IMG/VR virus record: IMGVR_UViG_3300042391_000692
Span: 36,364 to 100,363 of that record
Reading direction: 5' to 3' (one strand)
DNA from: a virus
DNA length: 64,000 nt
Both the position numbers and the translations under genes were made by a program. Of this stretch, positions 32,351 to 40,843 are shown in pieces; the first letter of the stretch is position 1; every line of letters begins with the position of its first letter. The notes beneath the pieces were generated by a model. That model saw only the letters and a program-made list of their open reading frames with translations. It had not been told where the DNA came from and ran no database searches.

Positions 32351-34943
32351 CTTGTGTCACGTGTTCAATCAGTCGATTGCGTACAGCAAAAGCTGATTCA
32401 GTTACAGCACCGTACTTGACAAACGTTTGGTCAATAAACTGTTTGATCTTGGCAACGTCTTCTTTGGTTTCAACCATGTTGAGCATTTCTGCTACGGGTT
32501 TCTTCAATGCATTAAACACACGACTCTCAGGCATGGCAGGAGCACCAATGCGTCTAATGTACTCATCCTTACTTAACTGTCCTGGTTGTGCGGCAGCTTT
32601 TACGCCAGCGCCACCACCTGCAGGTAGATTGAGGTTGTATTTGACACCAGGTGCCTTGGGCGCCGAAGGAGCCGCTGGTGCTGTGGGAGCCTTCATTCCT
32701 GGAATACCAGTCATGGGCTTGACACTCATAGTAGTCTTGCCATAGCCTGTGGGGCCACTTGCAAAACTAGCAGGCTTGGCTGGAGCAGGTGCCTTGGCAT
32801 ACTTTTCCATACCAGGCAAGTTCATTACGTTAGTAGCATTGAAACCAGGTTGTGCAGTTGTAGCAGTCTTGGCGGCTGTGGTAGATGTAGTAGCGGCTGG
32901 TGCTGGTGCTGGTGCTGGTGTTGTGCCAGCTTGTGACTTGGCCTGCAACTCATCATAAGTCCAGGGTTTCTTGGTGGCTGGATTGGTACCATAGAACGGC
33001 ATAGATTTTTGTGCGCCACCAGCAGTGGTTGCTTGTGGTTCAGCGGCTTGTGCCTTGGCTGGGTCAGCCTGCGGGGTATAAGGAATACCCATCTTGCCAT
33101 ACACGCTGGTAACAACTTCTTGTGGTACGCCCTGTTTGGCCAACCAAGCAGCCAATTGATCTGAATCACTGGGCTTGCCAGCCTGGTGCCAGTTCATCTT
33201 GAGTTTTTCTTTTGTGACGTTGGTAGTAAACTGATGTCCAAAATTGCTCAGTGCACCGCCTACTTTTTTAACGCCTCGATCTAGTGCATTAAGACCACGA
33301 CCAATTAGGCCAGGCTTTTTGTCTGGTTTCGTTGGAGCATCCATCATGTCTGGACGATAGTATTCTGGGCGTGTACTTCCAGGAACACCCTTGAGTTCCA
33401 TGATGGCTTTGCGATAACGGTCAACGTTCTCAAACACTGTGTATGTGCCAACCGTGGTTAAATTAAAACTAGTGCTCCGGCGACCAACACTTTCGTTCAA
33501 GGCCCAACTCATCACAGTGCTCTTTTGATCAATCAGTTTGTCAGCTGGCAGCTTGAGCAACCGTACAGCAGGCAACCAACTTTCCTGTACTGGGTTTGAA
33601 AATTCTTGTGGGTTAAAATTCTTGATGTAGGCTTTGTCGCCTCTGATATAAGCAGTTACGTCTTGGCCAGCATAGTTTACTTGAACTGCTTCGCTGCCAG
33701 GGCCAATTCTTGGCTGTATACCACCTTCAGGGAAAGCATAGGCCTGCACTTCTCTTCCGTCTGGAAGAGTCAATGTACCACTGGTGCCACCGTCAGGGAA
33801 AGACAATGAAGGTCCTGAGGGTGTTGTGGCACCAGCAAAATTGGCAGCATCTGGACTACCCAGTTGTTCTGGCCCTTGTGAAGCAGGAGCAACTCCTGGT
33901 GCGCTTGTATCTGTACCTTGCCACACACTTCCTGTGTTTGGTCCACTTGGTGGCAGTTGTAGTTCTGTGCCCACAGGCAATTTGGTCCAGTCGGTAATAT
34001 CTGGATTCATTGCTTGAAGATCTTTAAACGGAACTCCTTGCGCTTGGGCAATAAATCCGCCTTGATCACCTTGCATCACAGTGTATGTGCCACCACCCAC
34101 AGGATCTGTAGCGGCAGCAAAGTTATCAGCAGGAACTGTTGGATCACCTGAGCCGCCAAATATTTTTCCTGCGGCCCAGGCTGTGGCTGCCGCTCCGCCA
34201 GCTTTGAGTGCAATGTCTGACAGTTTATCGCCTTTGATAGATGAATCTAAGCCGTATACCAGAGCTGCCACAGCAGGCAGTCCAGCACCACCTGTGGCTA
34301 AACCAGCAATACCAACCAAGGCCGCTTTGGCCAGGCCAGAGGTCTTGGGATACTGTTTGGCCAGCATGCGATACTTCTTGATGGCCTGCATCACTGCACC
34401 TTTTTGCCCGCCAGACAGTTTGGCCAGCGCATCAGTGGCTTGGTCATAGGCCGCGTCCAATGCGTCCACAGGCACTGAATTTTGTATTCCGGCCCACACG
34501 CCTTTAAGGGCATCAGCTACGCCGCCAGCAAAGTCCATGGTGGTATCTTTGCCACGACCCAGCATGGTACGATTGGCTCCGGTGCCTTTATCGGTCATGC
34601 CTGCTTCGGCATCAGCAAACACTTGTAAGATTTCTTTTTCGCTCATGCGGCGTTCAGCAATGTACTGACCCACACGCTTGAAGTTGCGATAAACAGGGTC
34701 TTCCATTAGACGAGCTTCGTTGAGCCGGCTTTCGCCTAGTCCTCTAGATCTCAAACTCTTTTCGTAGTAGGACTCTTCGTCGTTGGGCGGATCATAATCG
34801 TCGTCTTCAGGTGGATCCACATCGTCGTCTTCGGGGTCTTCAGCGTCACGATCGTTATAGTAATCTACATCGCTGTCATAGTTGCGAGGATCAATCTCGT
34901 TGAGTTTTTTCTTGTCGTCTTCAAATAGTTGGTCTAGTATCAT
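32310..34943 (-). CDS. Large LysM-containing virion-type protein, 877 aa
   Basis: Start at ATG 34943 (MILDQLFEDDKKKLNEID) lies one base after the upstream stop; the longer frame is an overlap artefact. Order: tag-like N terminus, a Asp/Pro-rich acidic stretch (about residues 20-55), a helical region, a glycine/alanine-rich hydrophobic stretch that may span membrane (LAKAALVGIAGLATGGAGLPAVAALVYG), a LysM-like domain (GTYTVMQGDQGGFIAQAQGV to VGTELQLP), Ala/Pro repeats, and a helical end. LysM binds peptidoglycan, so a virion or injected role at the cell wall is likely. Ends within the frame conflict described at 32204-32350. Confidence 0.65.
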   Translation of the reverse strand: MILDQLFEDDKKKLNEIDPRNYDSDVDYYNDRDAEDPEDDDVDPPEDDDYDPPNDEESYYEKSLRSRGLGESRLNEARLMEDPVYRNFKRVGQYIAERRMSEKEILQVFADAEAGMTDKGTGANRTMLGRGKDTTMDFAGGVADALKGVWAGIQNSVPVDALDAAYDQATDALAKLSGGQKGAVMQAIKKYRMLAKQYPKTSGLAKAALVGIAGLATGGAGLPAVAALVYGLDSSIKGDKLSDIALKAGGAAATAWAAGKIFGGSGDPTVPADNFAAATDPVGGGTYTVMQGDQGGFIAQAQGVPFKDLQAMNPDITDWTKLPVGTELQLPPSGPNTGSVWQGTDTSAPGVAPASQGPEQLGSPDAANFAGATTPSGPSLSFPDGGTSGTLTLPDGREVQAYAFPEGGIQPRIGPGSEAVQVNYAGQDVTAYIRGDKAYIKNFNPQEFSNPVQESWLPAVRLLKLPADKLIDQKSTVMSWALNESVGRRSTSFNLTTVGTYTVFENVDRYRKAIMELKGVPGSTRPEYYRPDMMDAPTKPDKKPGLIGRGLNALDRGVKKVGGALSNFGHQFTTNVTKEKLKMNWHQAGKPSDSDQLAAWLAKQGVPQEVVTSVYGKMGIPYTPQADPAKAQAAEPQATTAGGAQKSMPFYGTNPATKKPWTYDELQAKSQAGTTPAPAPAPAATTSTTAAKTATTAQPGFNATNVMNLPGMEKYAKAPAPAKPASFASGPTGYGKTTMSVKPMTGIPGMKAPTAPAAPSAPKAPGVKYNLNLPAGGGAGVKAAAQPGQLSKDEYIRRIGAPAMPESRVFNALKKPVAEMLNMVETKEDVAKIKQFIDQTFVKYGAVTESAFAVRNRLIEHVTQVGAQRRREFARRG

Positions 34944-34944
34944 A

Positions 34945-35709
34945 TCAACGTTCTTCCAGATAATCTTGATTGGCGTCCTGTTGCGCGGCCTCCCTGCGCT
35001 TTTGGAACAAACGCATGGCCATGTCTGCATGACCCAAGCGCGGGAAACGTGTAGCCAACTTGCGATCGCCACGACGTAGTTCATATCCTTGAGTGTCATC
35101 GCCCCAGCATTCTACGCTGGTGCCGTCAGTCATTTCATACACACGAGCAGGACTGCCGACGGCCTTGCTCAAAATTTCTACACCACGATCAGTGTCAGTT
35201 AAGTTTTCGCCTACAGGTGCAGTGGGCTGACTCATGGCCTGTGCCACATGGTCTTCAATGCCGTGTGCAGTTTCTGTGTCTGCGGCATCCTCAGGACCAG
35301 AAACAGGTGCTACATCTGCGTCCCAGGTGGCAGCTTCTTCAGTCTGTGGATCATCGTCAATGTTGAGCTCAGCCTTGGCCTTGCGTATTAGACGCTGATC
35401 AATTTTGTTTTTCTTTTCCAGCGTTTCAAGATAGTCAGCAAAGCGACCCTTGACCTTGCTGATCATGTCTTCTTCAACTTCTTGCATGGCTTCGGCCAGA
35501 GCATTTTCGCCTACCATGTAGCCATCCATGGGATGAGCCTGATAGGGCTTTTTCTTTAGTGTGGGGCTGATGTCACGGGGCTTGAACAAGGCCGGCAACT
35601 GCGGCACACGTTCTTGCTGACCAGTCATGCTGCCGCGAGGGCTGACCGGTACAGTCCTGCCTTCAACCAGAGCCAGGCGCTCTAGTATGCTTCTAATGTC
35701 ATTGCTCAT
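34945..35709 (-). CDS. Virion-type protein with N-terminal tag, 254 aa
   Basis: Starts MSNDIRSILERLALVEGRTVP, resembling other phage proteins with a short helical E-rich leader. A helical middle (ENALAEAMQEVEEDMISKVKGRFADYLETLEKKNKI) is followed by an acidic linker and a C-terminal domain with YEMTDGTSVECWGDDTQGYELRRG. It ends in DYLEER, as does the nucleotidyltransferase at 48001-48726 (DYLEERGGV). Function unknown; likely structural or packaged. Confidence 0.6.
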   Translation of the reverse strand: MSNDIRSILERLALVEGRTVPVSPRGSMTGQQERVPQLPALFKPRDISPTLKKKPYQAHPMDGYMVGENALAEAMQEVEEDMISKVKGRFADYLETLEKKNKIDQRLIRKAKAELNIDDDPQTEEAATWDADVAPVSGPEDAADTETAHGIEDHVAQAMSQPTAPVGENLTDTDRGVEILSKAVGSPARVYEMTDGTSVECWGDDTQGYELRRGDRKLATRFPRLGHADMAMRLFQKRREAAQQDANQDYLEER

Positions 35710-36149
35710 GCTCTATCTTCTTTCAAGAAACTTCTCAGCATCCAGCCGTGCTTTTGATGAGCATCAATGCGTTCTGCTATAAAATTTACAATGCCTTGCT
35801 GATTCTCTTGTTCAGCGGTGGCAAATGTTTCGTTGAGTAGATCAAGCATTTGACCATTGTTGGCCAAGAGCTCTTCAATCATGAGTCGGGCACGTGGAAT
35901 CTTTGTTTGCCCTTTGATAGTGGTGAGTTCACTAAAGCGTTCATAACTGCCGGGTGCATAGTCGCCCAGAGCACGAACGTATTCTGCTGTTCGGTCTATA
36001 CTGTTGTTGTAGACTTCTTCGTACAAGTTACCAAAAAACTCATGCAACTGAGCAAAGTCAGGTCCTTCCACGTTCCAGTGAAACTGCTGAGCCTTGAGAC
36101 TGAAAGCATATTCAGTTGCTAGGAGAATTTTTAAACTGTCCGCGAGCAT
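35706..36149 (-). CDS. dps: Dps/ferritin-like protein
   Basis: 147 residues matching the Dps four-helix pattern: QQFHWNVEGPDFAQLHEFFGNLYEEVYNNSIDRTAEYVRALG, with H24, H36, D52 and E56 at the ferroxidase positions. Dps cages store iron, consume peroxide and can bind DNA. It starts after AAGGAACAAAC and overlaps the 69-aa gene by 38 bases. In a phage it may protect DNA from oxidative damage or bind iron in the virion; either is inference. Confidence 0.85.
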   Translation of the reverse strand: MLADSLKILLATEYAFSLKAQQFHWNVEGPDFAQLHEFFGNLYEEVYNNSIDRTAEYVRALGDYAPGSYERFSELTTIKGQTKIPRARLMIEELLANNGQMLDLLNETFATAEQENQQGIVNFIAERIDAHQKHGWMLRSFLKEDRA

Positions 36150-36321
36150 GTTTGTTCCTTTTGTATTCTTTTGGGGTGTTCGGTGTAGGATCAGAGCCCG
36201 TTACATATTTACCTGTCAACATTGATCCGCCATTTCTAGAAATGGCACCACCCAGGGGCATGGCCACTGTGGCTACCGAGCCAGATGTGGTGGTTTCTAA
36301 AATGAATTCATTGGCTCTCAT
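36112..36321 (-). CDS. Small tag-bearing protein, 69 aa
   Basis: MRANEFILETT at the N terminus is the clearest case in this window of a T4 capsid-targeting-like leader (T4 internal proteins begin MKTYQEFIAE). The rest is glycine-rich then strongly basic (EYKRNKHARGQFKNSPSN), fitting a DNA-binding packaged protein. GGAG lies upstream. Function inferred only. Confidence 0.6.
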   Translation of the reverse strand: MRANEFILETTTSGSVATVAMPLGGAISRNGGSMLTGKYVTGSDPTPNTPKEYKRNKHARGQFKNSPSN

Positions 36322-36619
36322 TGCGTGTCTCCGGTGTATATATTTGGATTTCTCCGGCCTTGGTTATTATGGCTGGACCAGTTTCAATACGCAAGTCGCC
36401 AATGCGCAATCGAGCATGCTCAGGATCAAGGCATTCATAACGCACTTCGTATTTGCCCGGCGGAGCTTCAATCTGTATTGATTCATCAATGTAAAAATCA
36501 TGCCAGATCCAAGTGCGCTCGGCAAACAATTCCCCGCCAACCCAGAGTCTATAACGTGGATGCGGGCCAGTCCAACGCATGTCAACATTGGCTCGTGCTA
36601 TAACAAATTCGTTTTGCAT
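36308..36619 (-). CDS. Beta-sandwich protein, 103 aa
   Basis: Alternating strands (YRLWVGGELFAERTWIW, FYIDESIQIEA, KYEVRYECLD) resemble the small carbohydrate-binding-like phage domains, and the protein at 48742-49185 has a related layout (IRLNGNELYRTDAV). It starts six bases after a GCTAAATA box with no Shine-Dalgarno. Likely a virion accessory; function unknown. Confidence 0.6.
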   Translation of the reverse strand: MQNEFVIARANVDMRWTGPHPRYRLWVGGELFAERTWIWHDFYIDESIQIEAPPGKYEVRYECLDPEHARLRIGDLRIETGPAIITKAGEIQIYTPETRNESQ

Positions 36620-36625
36620 AAATGA

Positions 36626-36633
36626 TATTTAGC
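36626..36633 (-). promoter_or_regulatory. Late-type box GCTAAATA
   Basis: Minus-strand GCTAAATA six bases before the ATG at 36619, with no Shine-Dalgarno between. It pairs with an oppositely directed TATAAATA at 36646-36653 in the same 39-base divergent gap. Confidence 0.45.
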
Positions 36634-36645
36634 GTAATAGACGTC

Positions 36646-36653
36646 TATAAATA
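36646..36653 (+). promoter_or_regulatory. T4 late promoter box TATAAATA
   Basis: A perfect copy of the T4 late -10 consensus, five bases before the ATG at 36659. Transcription should begin at or near the ATG, giving a leaderless mRNA; no Shine-Dalgarno is present. Confidence 0.6.
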
Positions 36654-36658
36654 TTGCT

Positions 36659-37651
36659 ATGTTAAAATCAACGGATATTCGCCGTGTACATATAGAATTG
36701 ACCACTCGTTGCAATGCACGTTGTCCCATGTGTATGCGCAACTATCGAGGCAGTGACTACAATTCTGGTTATCCTGACACAGAATTAAGTCTGGACCATA
36801 TTCAAAAGATATTTCAGCCTGCCTTTTTGGCCCAATTAGAACGAGTTAATTTTAATGGCAATCTAGGTGATTTTGCCCTGGCCCGTGACGCCAGAGAAAT
36901 AGTGCAATTCTTTTTGGCTGCAGGGGTGCAAGTAGACATCAATACCAATGGTAGTTTGCGATCTGAATCATGGTGGGCTAGTCTAGCACAGCCTGGAGTG
37001 TCAGTGGGCTGGGCCATTGACGGCTTGGCAGATACACATGCCCTGTACAGACAAGACACAGACTGGCTCAAGGTCACTGCCAATGCTCGAGCCTTTATTG
37101 AGGCCGGGGGTCGTGCCACCTGGCGCTTTATTCCGTTTGAACACAATCAACATCAGCAAGCAGAATGTGAACAACTCAGTCGTGACTGGGGCTTTTGGCG
37201 CTTTGAAAACATCTGGGACGGACGTGATCGCGGACCTGTGTACACACGTGGGGGAGACTTTAGTCACGATATTGGCAAGCCCTATGAGTCAACTCCCACT
37301 AGAGTAGAGCCGCTACGTGAAAGTCACATCACCTGGTACAATGCACAAACTGTGCAACACGAACGTGACAGTGACAAATTAAATCTTTTCTGTGTACACA
37401 AAAAGAATCAAGAAATATATCTAGCCGCAGATGGCACAGTGTATCCCTGTTGCTATTTGGGGTTCTATCCTGATTCCATGCATCATCCCGGCAATGTCGA
37501 ACTGCGTGAGCTAGTGACAGAAAATAACGCATTGGACTACCCACTGGAGCATTGCTTGAACTGGTTTGACTCAGTAGAATCAAGCTGGGATCAACCCTCC
37601 ATTGCTCAAGGACGCACCTATCAGTGTGTGGCCAGTTGTAACAGACCATGA
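36659..37651 (+). CDS. Radical SAM/SPASM protein, 330 aa
   Basis: TTRCNARCPMCMRN (C18, C22, C25) is the CxxxCxxC cluster motif, and the C-terminal domain has FCVHKKNQEIYLAADGTVYPCCYLGF and CVASCN, matching SPASM auxiliary-cluster cysteines. Related phage proteins accompany glycosyltransferase genes. Probably modifies a peptide or sugar. First gene of a three-gene plus-strand island with 4- and 20-base overlaps. Confidence 0.88.
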   Translation: MLKSTDIRRVHIELTTRCNARCPMCMRNYRGSDYNSGYPDTELSLDHIQKIFQPAFLAQLERVNFNGNLGDFALARDAREIVQFFLAAGVQVDINTNGSLRSESWWASLAQPGVSVGWAIDGLADTHALYRQDTDWLKVTANARAFIEAGGRATWRFIPFEHNQHQQAECEQLSRDWGFWRFENIWDGRDRGPVYTRGGDFSHDIGKPYESTPTRVEPLRESHITWYNAQTVQHERDSDKLNLFCVHKKNQEIYLAADGTVYPCCYLGFYPDSMHHPGNVELRELVTENNALDYPLEHCLNWFDSVESSWDQPSIAQGRTYQCVASCNRP

Positions 37652-38523
37652 CCACACGAATTCTTTTTTTAGCACGTTATAGAATACCGCATGCTTGCTT
37701 TAGCCTGCAATGGGATCACAACCTAGTGGATGTTGATCGCACCATTATTGCCAGCCCTGTGCCACAGGCAGAAATATGGCAGGCATTTCACGCACACGGC
37801 ATTGACTGTAGTCAATTTGAGTACATAAATGACGCAGTAATATTTTCTCAGTATCCTGAAGTTGAAAACTGGGTATTTGCCGATGACTATCGTGGCTGGT
37901 GGTTGCGCCAACAAGCAATCAAATTGGCCTACCTGGATCTAATCAATGCAGACGTCATGCTCATGCACGATCCTGACACGTTTCAGATACAGCCTTACAG
38001 TGCTGTGCAAGCAGACTGTTTGAATCTGCTGGCCATAAAAGACACTGAACAAGGCAGTTACCGCGGAGTATTTGAAGCCATTACAGGTATACCACACCCC
38101 AGCCCACACTGCTATGTAACAGAATTGTGTGCTGTGCGCGGTGCGGACTTTCAAGCCCTAAAGAGTCATTTACTGAATCGTTGGCCAGAAAAGAAATGGC
38201 TGGATGCCATTATTCAAGCAGTGCCCGGCATGCCCACAGTACCGCCCTGGGGTACAGGCAACATTATCAAATGGTTCTCAGAATATGAACTGCTGGGTAA
38301 CTGGGCTGTGACACAAGGTTCTGTTGAACATCAGTGGCAGATTCGACACGAGTATGATAGCTTAAATAAGCTAGCAGACTTTACTAATGAACACACAGCC
38401 GTATGCGATGCTGTGCCAGACTTGAGCTCAAGCATGCGATTAACTGAACAGGGCACAGTAGAGCACTACGCCCAGTACACTGAACTAGTCAAGGAAAGAC
38501 AAAATGAGTTACGAATTATATAA
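37648..38523 (+). CDS. Glycosyltransferase-like protein (DUF6492-like), 291 aa
   Basis: DDYRGWWLRQQAIKLAYLDLINADVMLMHDPDTF contains a D-P-D (DxD) motif after a helix, the layout of GT-A enzymes and of DUF6492 proteins. A second member, 40831-41661, has GWVSQQALKLLCSAMSYNQYVMVLDAKTI. Likely uses a nucleotide sugar; acceptor unknown. Central gene of the plus-strand island. Confidence 0.65.
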   Translation: MTTRILFLARYRIPHACFSLQWDHNLVDVDRTIIASPVPQAEIWQAFHAHGIDCSQFEYINDAVIFSQYPEVENWVFADDYRGWWLRQQAIKLAYLDLINADVMLMHDPDTFQIQPYSAVQADCLNLLAIKDTEQGSYRGVFEAITGIPHPSPHCYVTELCAVRGADFQALKSHLLNRWPEKKWLDAIIQAVPGMPTVPPWGTGNIIKWFSEYELLGNWAVTQGSVEHQWQIRHEYDSLNKLADFTNEHTAVCDAVPDLSSSMRLTEQGTVEHYAQYTELVKERQNELRII

Positions 38524-39562
38524 TCCCTGCCATGGCATCGATGTTGCTGAAGACTGGCGTCTTTACAAAAAACGCACATGGCCCATACGCATTGCCTGTG
38601 TGCAGAGTCTTTGCACTCGTCCTGGACAGCACAGTTATCATGCCGACTACGAGCATCTAGACTGGAGTCAATTTGATCTAGTGTTAATTAGTGACATTGA
38701 AATGAACACTATCGATACCATAGAAACCTGGATCTCTGAAGTGGGCATTGGGCGTTGTTTGATTGCTGTGGGCGGCGTACATGATCATGAAACCCTGGAT
38801 CCTGCACGTCACATCTACAGACCCTGGTGGGCCTATAACTTGATGCGTTGTAACACAGACCCTGTGCCTGACCTGCCACAAAGTCATGTTTGGGCATTTG
38901 ATGTGTTGCTGGGCGCACGTAGACCGCATCGTGACTTTGTGATGCAGTACATGACTCAGCACGGGATGCTGGATCGCAATATTGTGACTTATAGAGACTT
39001 TTTTGGCGGTGCTGTAGTAGACGACGTTAGTGAACGTGTGGCCGCGCACTTTGGCCAGCAGTTGACTCATCCTTATGTGAGCCCGCATCTTGAACAGGCT
39101 TGGGAAGTGCCGGGACCGTTCAACAATTCGATATCCAGTCGCATTCCGCACACCATTTACAGTTTAACAAAATGGAGCATTGTGTCAGAGACTCTGGGCA
39201 CCGGGGGCTGTTTCTTTATGAGTGAAAAGATGGCCAAGGTGATTGCTACCAACAGAATATTTGTGCATGTGGGCGCACGAAATTATCTTGCACAGTTGCG
39301 AGACTTGGGATTTCAAACGTTCGGGCACATCATTGATGAAAGTTATGATTCAATCCCAGACGATATTGAACGCTGGTCTGCCGCAATGGAGCAGGCGCAG
39401 TGGTTGCAGGACAAAGACCATGGCAAATATCAGTTGTTGTGTCGCTCACAGCTGGAAAACAACTACAGGACCTTGGCTACCCTACCCCTGCGCACTCAGC
39501 GACTCATGCTAGACCGGGTATTTGATGCAATTGCATCTGTTGAAACAGCCAATCAGCAATGA
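38504..39562 (+). CDS. Glycosyltransferase-like protein (GT10-like), paralog
   Basis: 352 residues; C-terminal block IVSETLGTGGCFFMSEKMAKVIATNRIFVHVGARNYLAQLRDLGFQTFGHIIDESYDSIPDD is the fullest copy of the pattern shared with 2214-3167 and 30280-31362. Its last 59 bases overlap the convergent SGNH-like gene. Likely a fucosyltransferase-like or exostosin-like enzyme of glycan decoration. Confidence 0.62.
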   Translation: MSYELYNPCHGIDVAEDWRLYKKRTWPIRIACVQSLCTRPGQHSYHADYEHLDWSQFDLVLISDIEMNTIDTIETWISEVGIGRCLIAVGGVHDHETLDPARHIYRPWWAYNLMRCNTDPVPDLPQSHVWAFDVLLGARRPHRDFVMQYMTQHGMLDRNIVTYRDFFGGAVVDDVSERVAAHFGQQLTHPYVSPHLEQAWEVPGPFNNSISSRIPHTIYSLTKWSIVSETLGTGGCFFMSEKMAKVIATNRIFVHVGARNYLAQLRDLGFQTFGHIIDESYDSIPDDIERWSAAMEQAQWLQDKDHGKYQLLCRSQLENNYRTLATLPLRTQRLMLDRVFDAIASVETANQQ

Positions 39563-40325
39563 CTATTTGACTCTGTTCACTGCCATGATATCCAGGATCC
39601 TCACCTGAAAACGGATGCTGTCCTGTGGCCACTTGCGGTGTGCGCTGTGGATCTAGCTGTATGTAATAATCAGGAATAATAGCAGGGAAAGCCGTGCGCC
39701 ATTGTTGAGTGTTGTTGGGATCAAATGGCCACAACAGATTGGGCATTACAATAAATTTAATACCGTCAAGATACATCATTATGATGCCTTCTCTAATGAT
39801 CCATTCATCCTGTTGCTTTTTCCAAGCATTGTCGTAGATACTGTCAATCCAGTGACGCACACCTGTTTGTGCTTGTTTAGTAATTCGAGCCATTCTGTAA
39901 GGATGGTCAAAGTTTTCTGCCAGGGTAAAGATAGTTTCGCAAATCATGTTTGATGGTTCTCGACCGTAGTTGACATTGCGTATGCCATCTTCTCTGCGGT
40001 ACCCGTTGCCTAACGTTCTATTTTGTAAGTGTTGTTCCAGCGGAGGGTTTTCTCCTGCGCTGGGCTTTTGGTTCCAGTCGTAGGGCGCAGAGTCAGCAGG
40101 TATTTCCATTCTGTCCCAGAACGTGGGACTGATCACTGCCAAGTCCGGACGCTGGCGTCGTATTTCATCAATTTGTATGCGTATGCCGCCGTTGCTACAA
40201 CCCTGACGTGCTAGATTAATCAGTTCCCAGTTGCCCAGCTTACGTGCTAGATGTTCACTCCATGACGTGCCGGGGTGCTTTTGTGCCACTGCTGAGAATG
40301 AGCATCCTGCTACCATTAATTTCAT
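39504..40325 (-). CDS. SGNH-like protein, paralog 4
   Basis: Begins MKLMVAGCSFSAVAQKHPGTSWSEHLA, the GCSFS...W.E.LA nucleophile block, with ARQGCSNGGIRIQI as the second block (GCSNG in place of GxGN) and DPGYHGSEQSQIVIADWL at the catalytic end. It opens a minus-strand group with the deacetylase and glycosyltransferase-like genes. Substrate unknown, likely an acylated glycan. Confidence 0.65.
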   Translation of the reverse strand: MKLMVAGCSFSAVAQKHPGTSWSEHLARKLGNWELINLARQGCSNGGIRIQIDEIRRQRPDLAVISPTFWDRMEIPADSAPYDWNQKPSAGENPPLEQHLQNRTLGNGYRREDGIRNVNYGREPSNMICETIFTLAENFDHPYRMARITKQAQTGVRHWIDSIYDNAWKKQQDEWIIREGIIMMYLDGIKFIVMPNLLWPFDPNNTQQWRTAFPAIIPDYYIQLDPQRTPQVATGQHPFSGEDPGYHGSEQSQIVIADWLFQQMQLHQIPGLA

Positions 40326-40843
40326 TGTGTTTCCTTGTAACTGTTGCGATGTTCCTGAGCATGAAAGCTCTGTACAATTTCACCATGCTGGGGTAATTCG
40401 TCTATAGTATATGTACCTGGCGGAATTGTGAATGTCACAGTTCCTTGATCTCTTTTGGCAAATGTCACAAGCCTGGCATGATGCTGTACGCAACTATGCA
40501 CAAACACATGATGTATGTGCCCGTAGTCCCCGTGCTCGTCGTGTGACAACACTAGATCGTAACGTTCAGCAATATTGCCAATTTCCCTACGTGCTTGTTC
40601 CGTGTTGAAACTGATTGATTTGTTTTCAATATCTCTGTAGTCATCTGTGTAACCCAAAAAGATGCAGGGAATTGATCTGCGCTGCCAAAATTCTTTTAAT
40701 TCTTGTGCTCGCGGTTCCCATTCCGAATAGGTTAGATAACAAATGGCCCAGTCCATTTCAGGATGATTGTGAATATAGCTGTAGGCAAATATCACACAGT
40801 CATCAGGGTGTGCCACCATGCACAGAGCTTTTACAGTTGCCAT
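40322..40843 (-). CDS. PIG-L/LmbE-family N-deacetylase
   Basis: 173 residues with AHPDDCVIFA (H14-P-D-D17) near the N terminus and SHDEHGDYGHIHHVFVH at about residues 99-115, the two zinc-binding blocks of the LmbE family. These enzymes remove N-acetyl groups from sugars such as GlcNAc-PI or GlcNAc-malate. Together with nearby glycosyltransferases this predicts an amino-sugar containing product. Confidence 0.85.
   Translation of the reverse strand: MATVKALCMVAHPDDCVIFAYSYIHNHPEMDWAICYLTYSEWEPRAQELKEFWQRRSIPCIFLGYTDDYRDIENKSISFNTEQARREIGNIAERYDLVLSHDEHGDYGHIHHVFVHSCVQHHARLVTFAKRDQGTVTFTIPPGTYTIDELPQHGEIVQSFHAQEHRNSYKETQ

Noticed and set aside
32895-32921. Tandem GGTGCT-type repeat
   Set aside because: It encodes the Ala-Pro linker of the LysM protein on the minus strand; low-complexity coding DNA, not a regulatory or CRISPR repeat.
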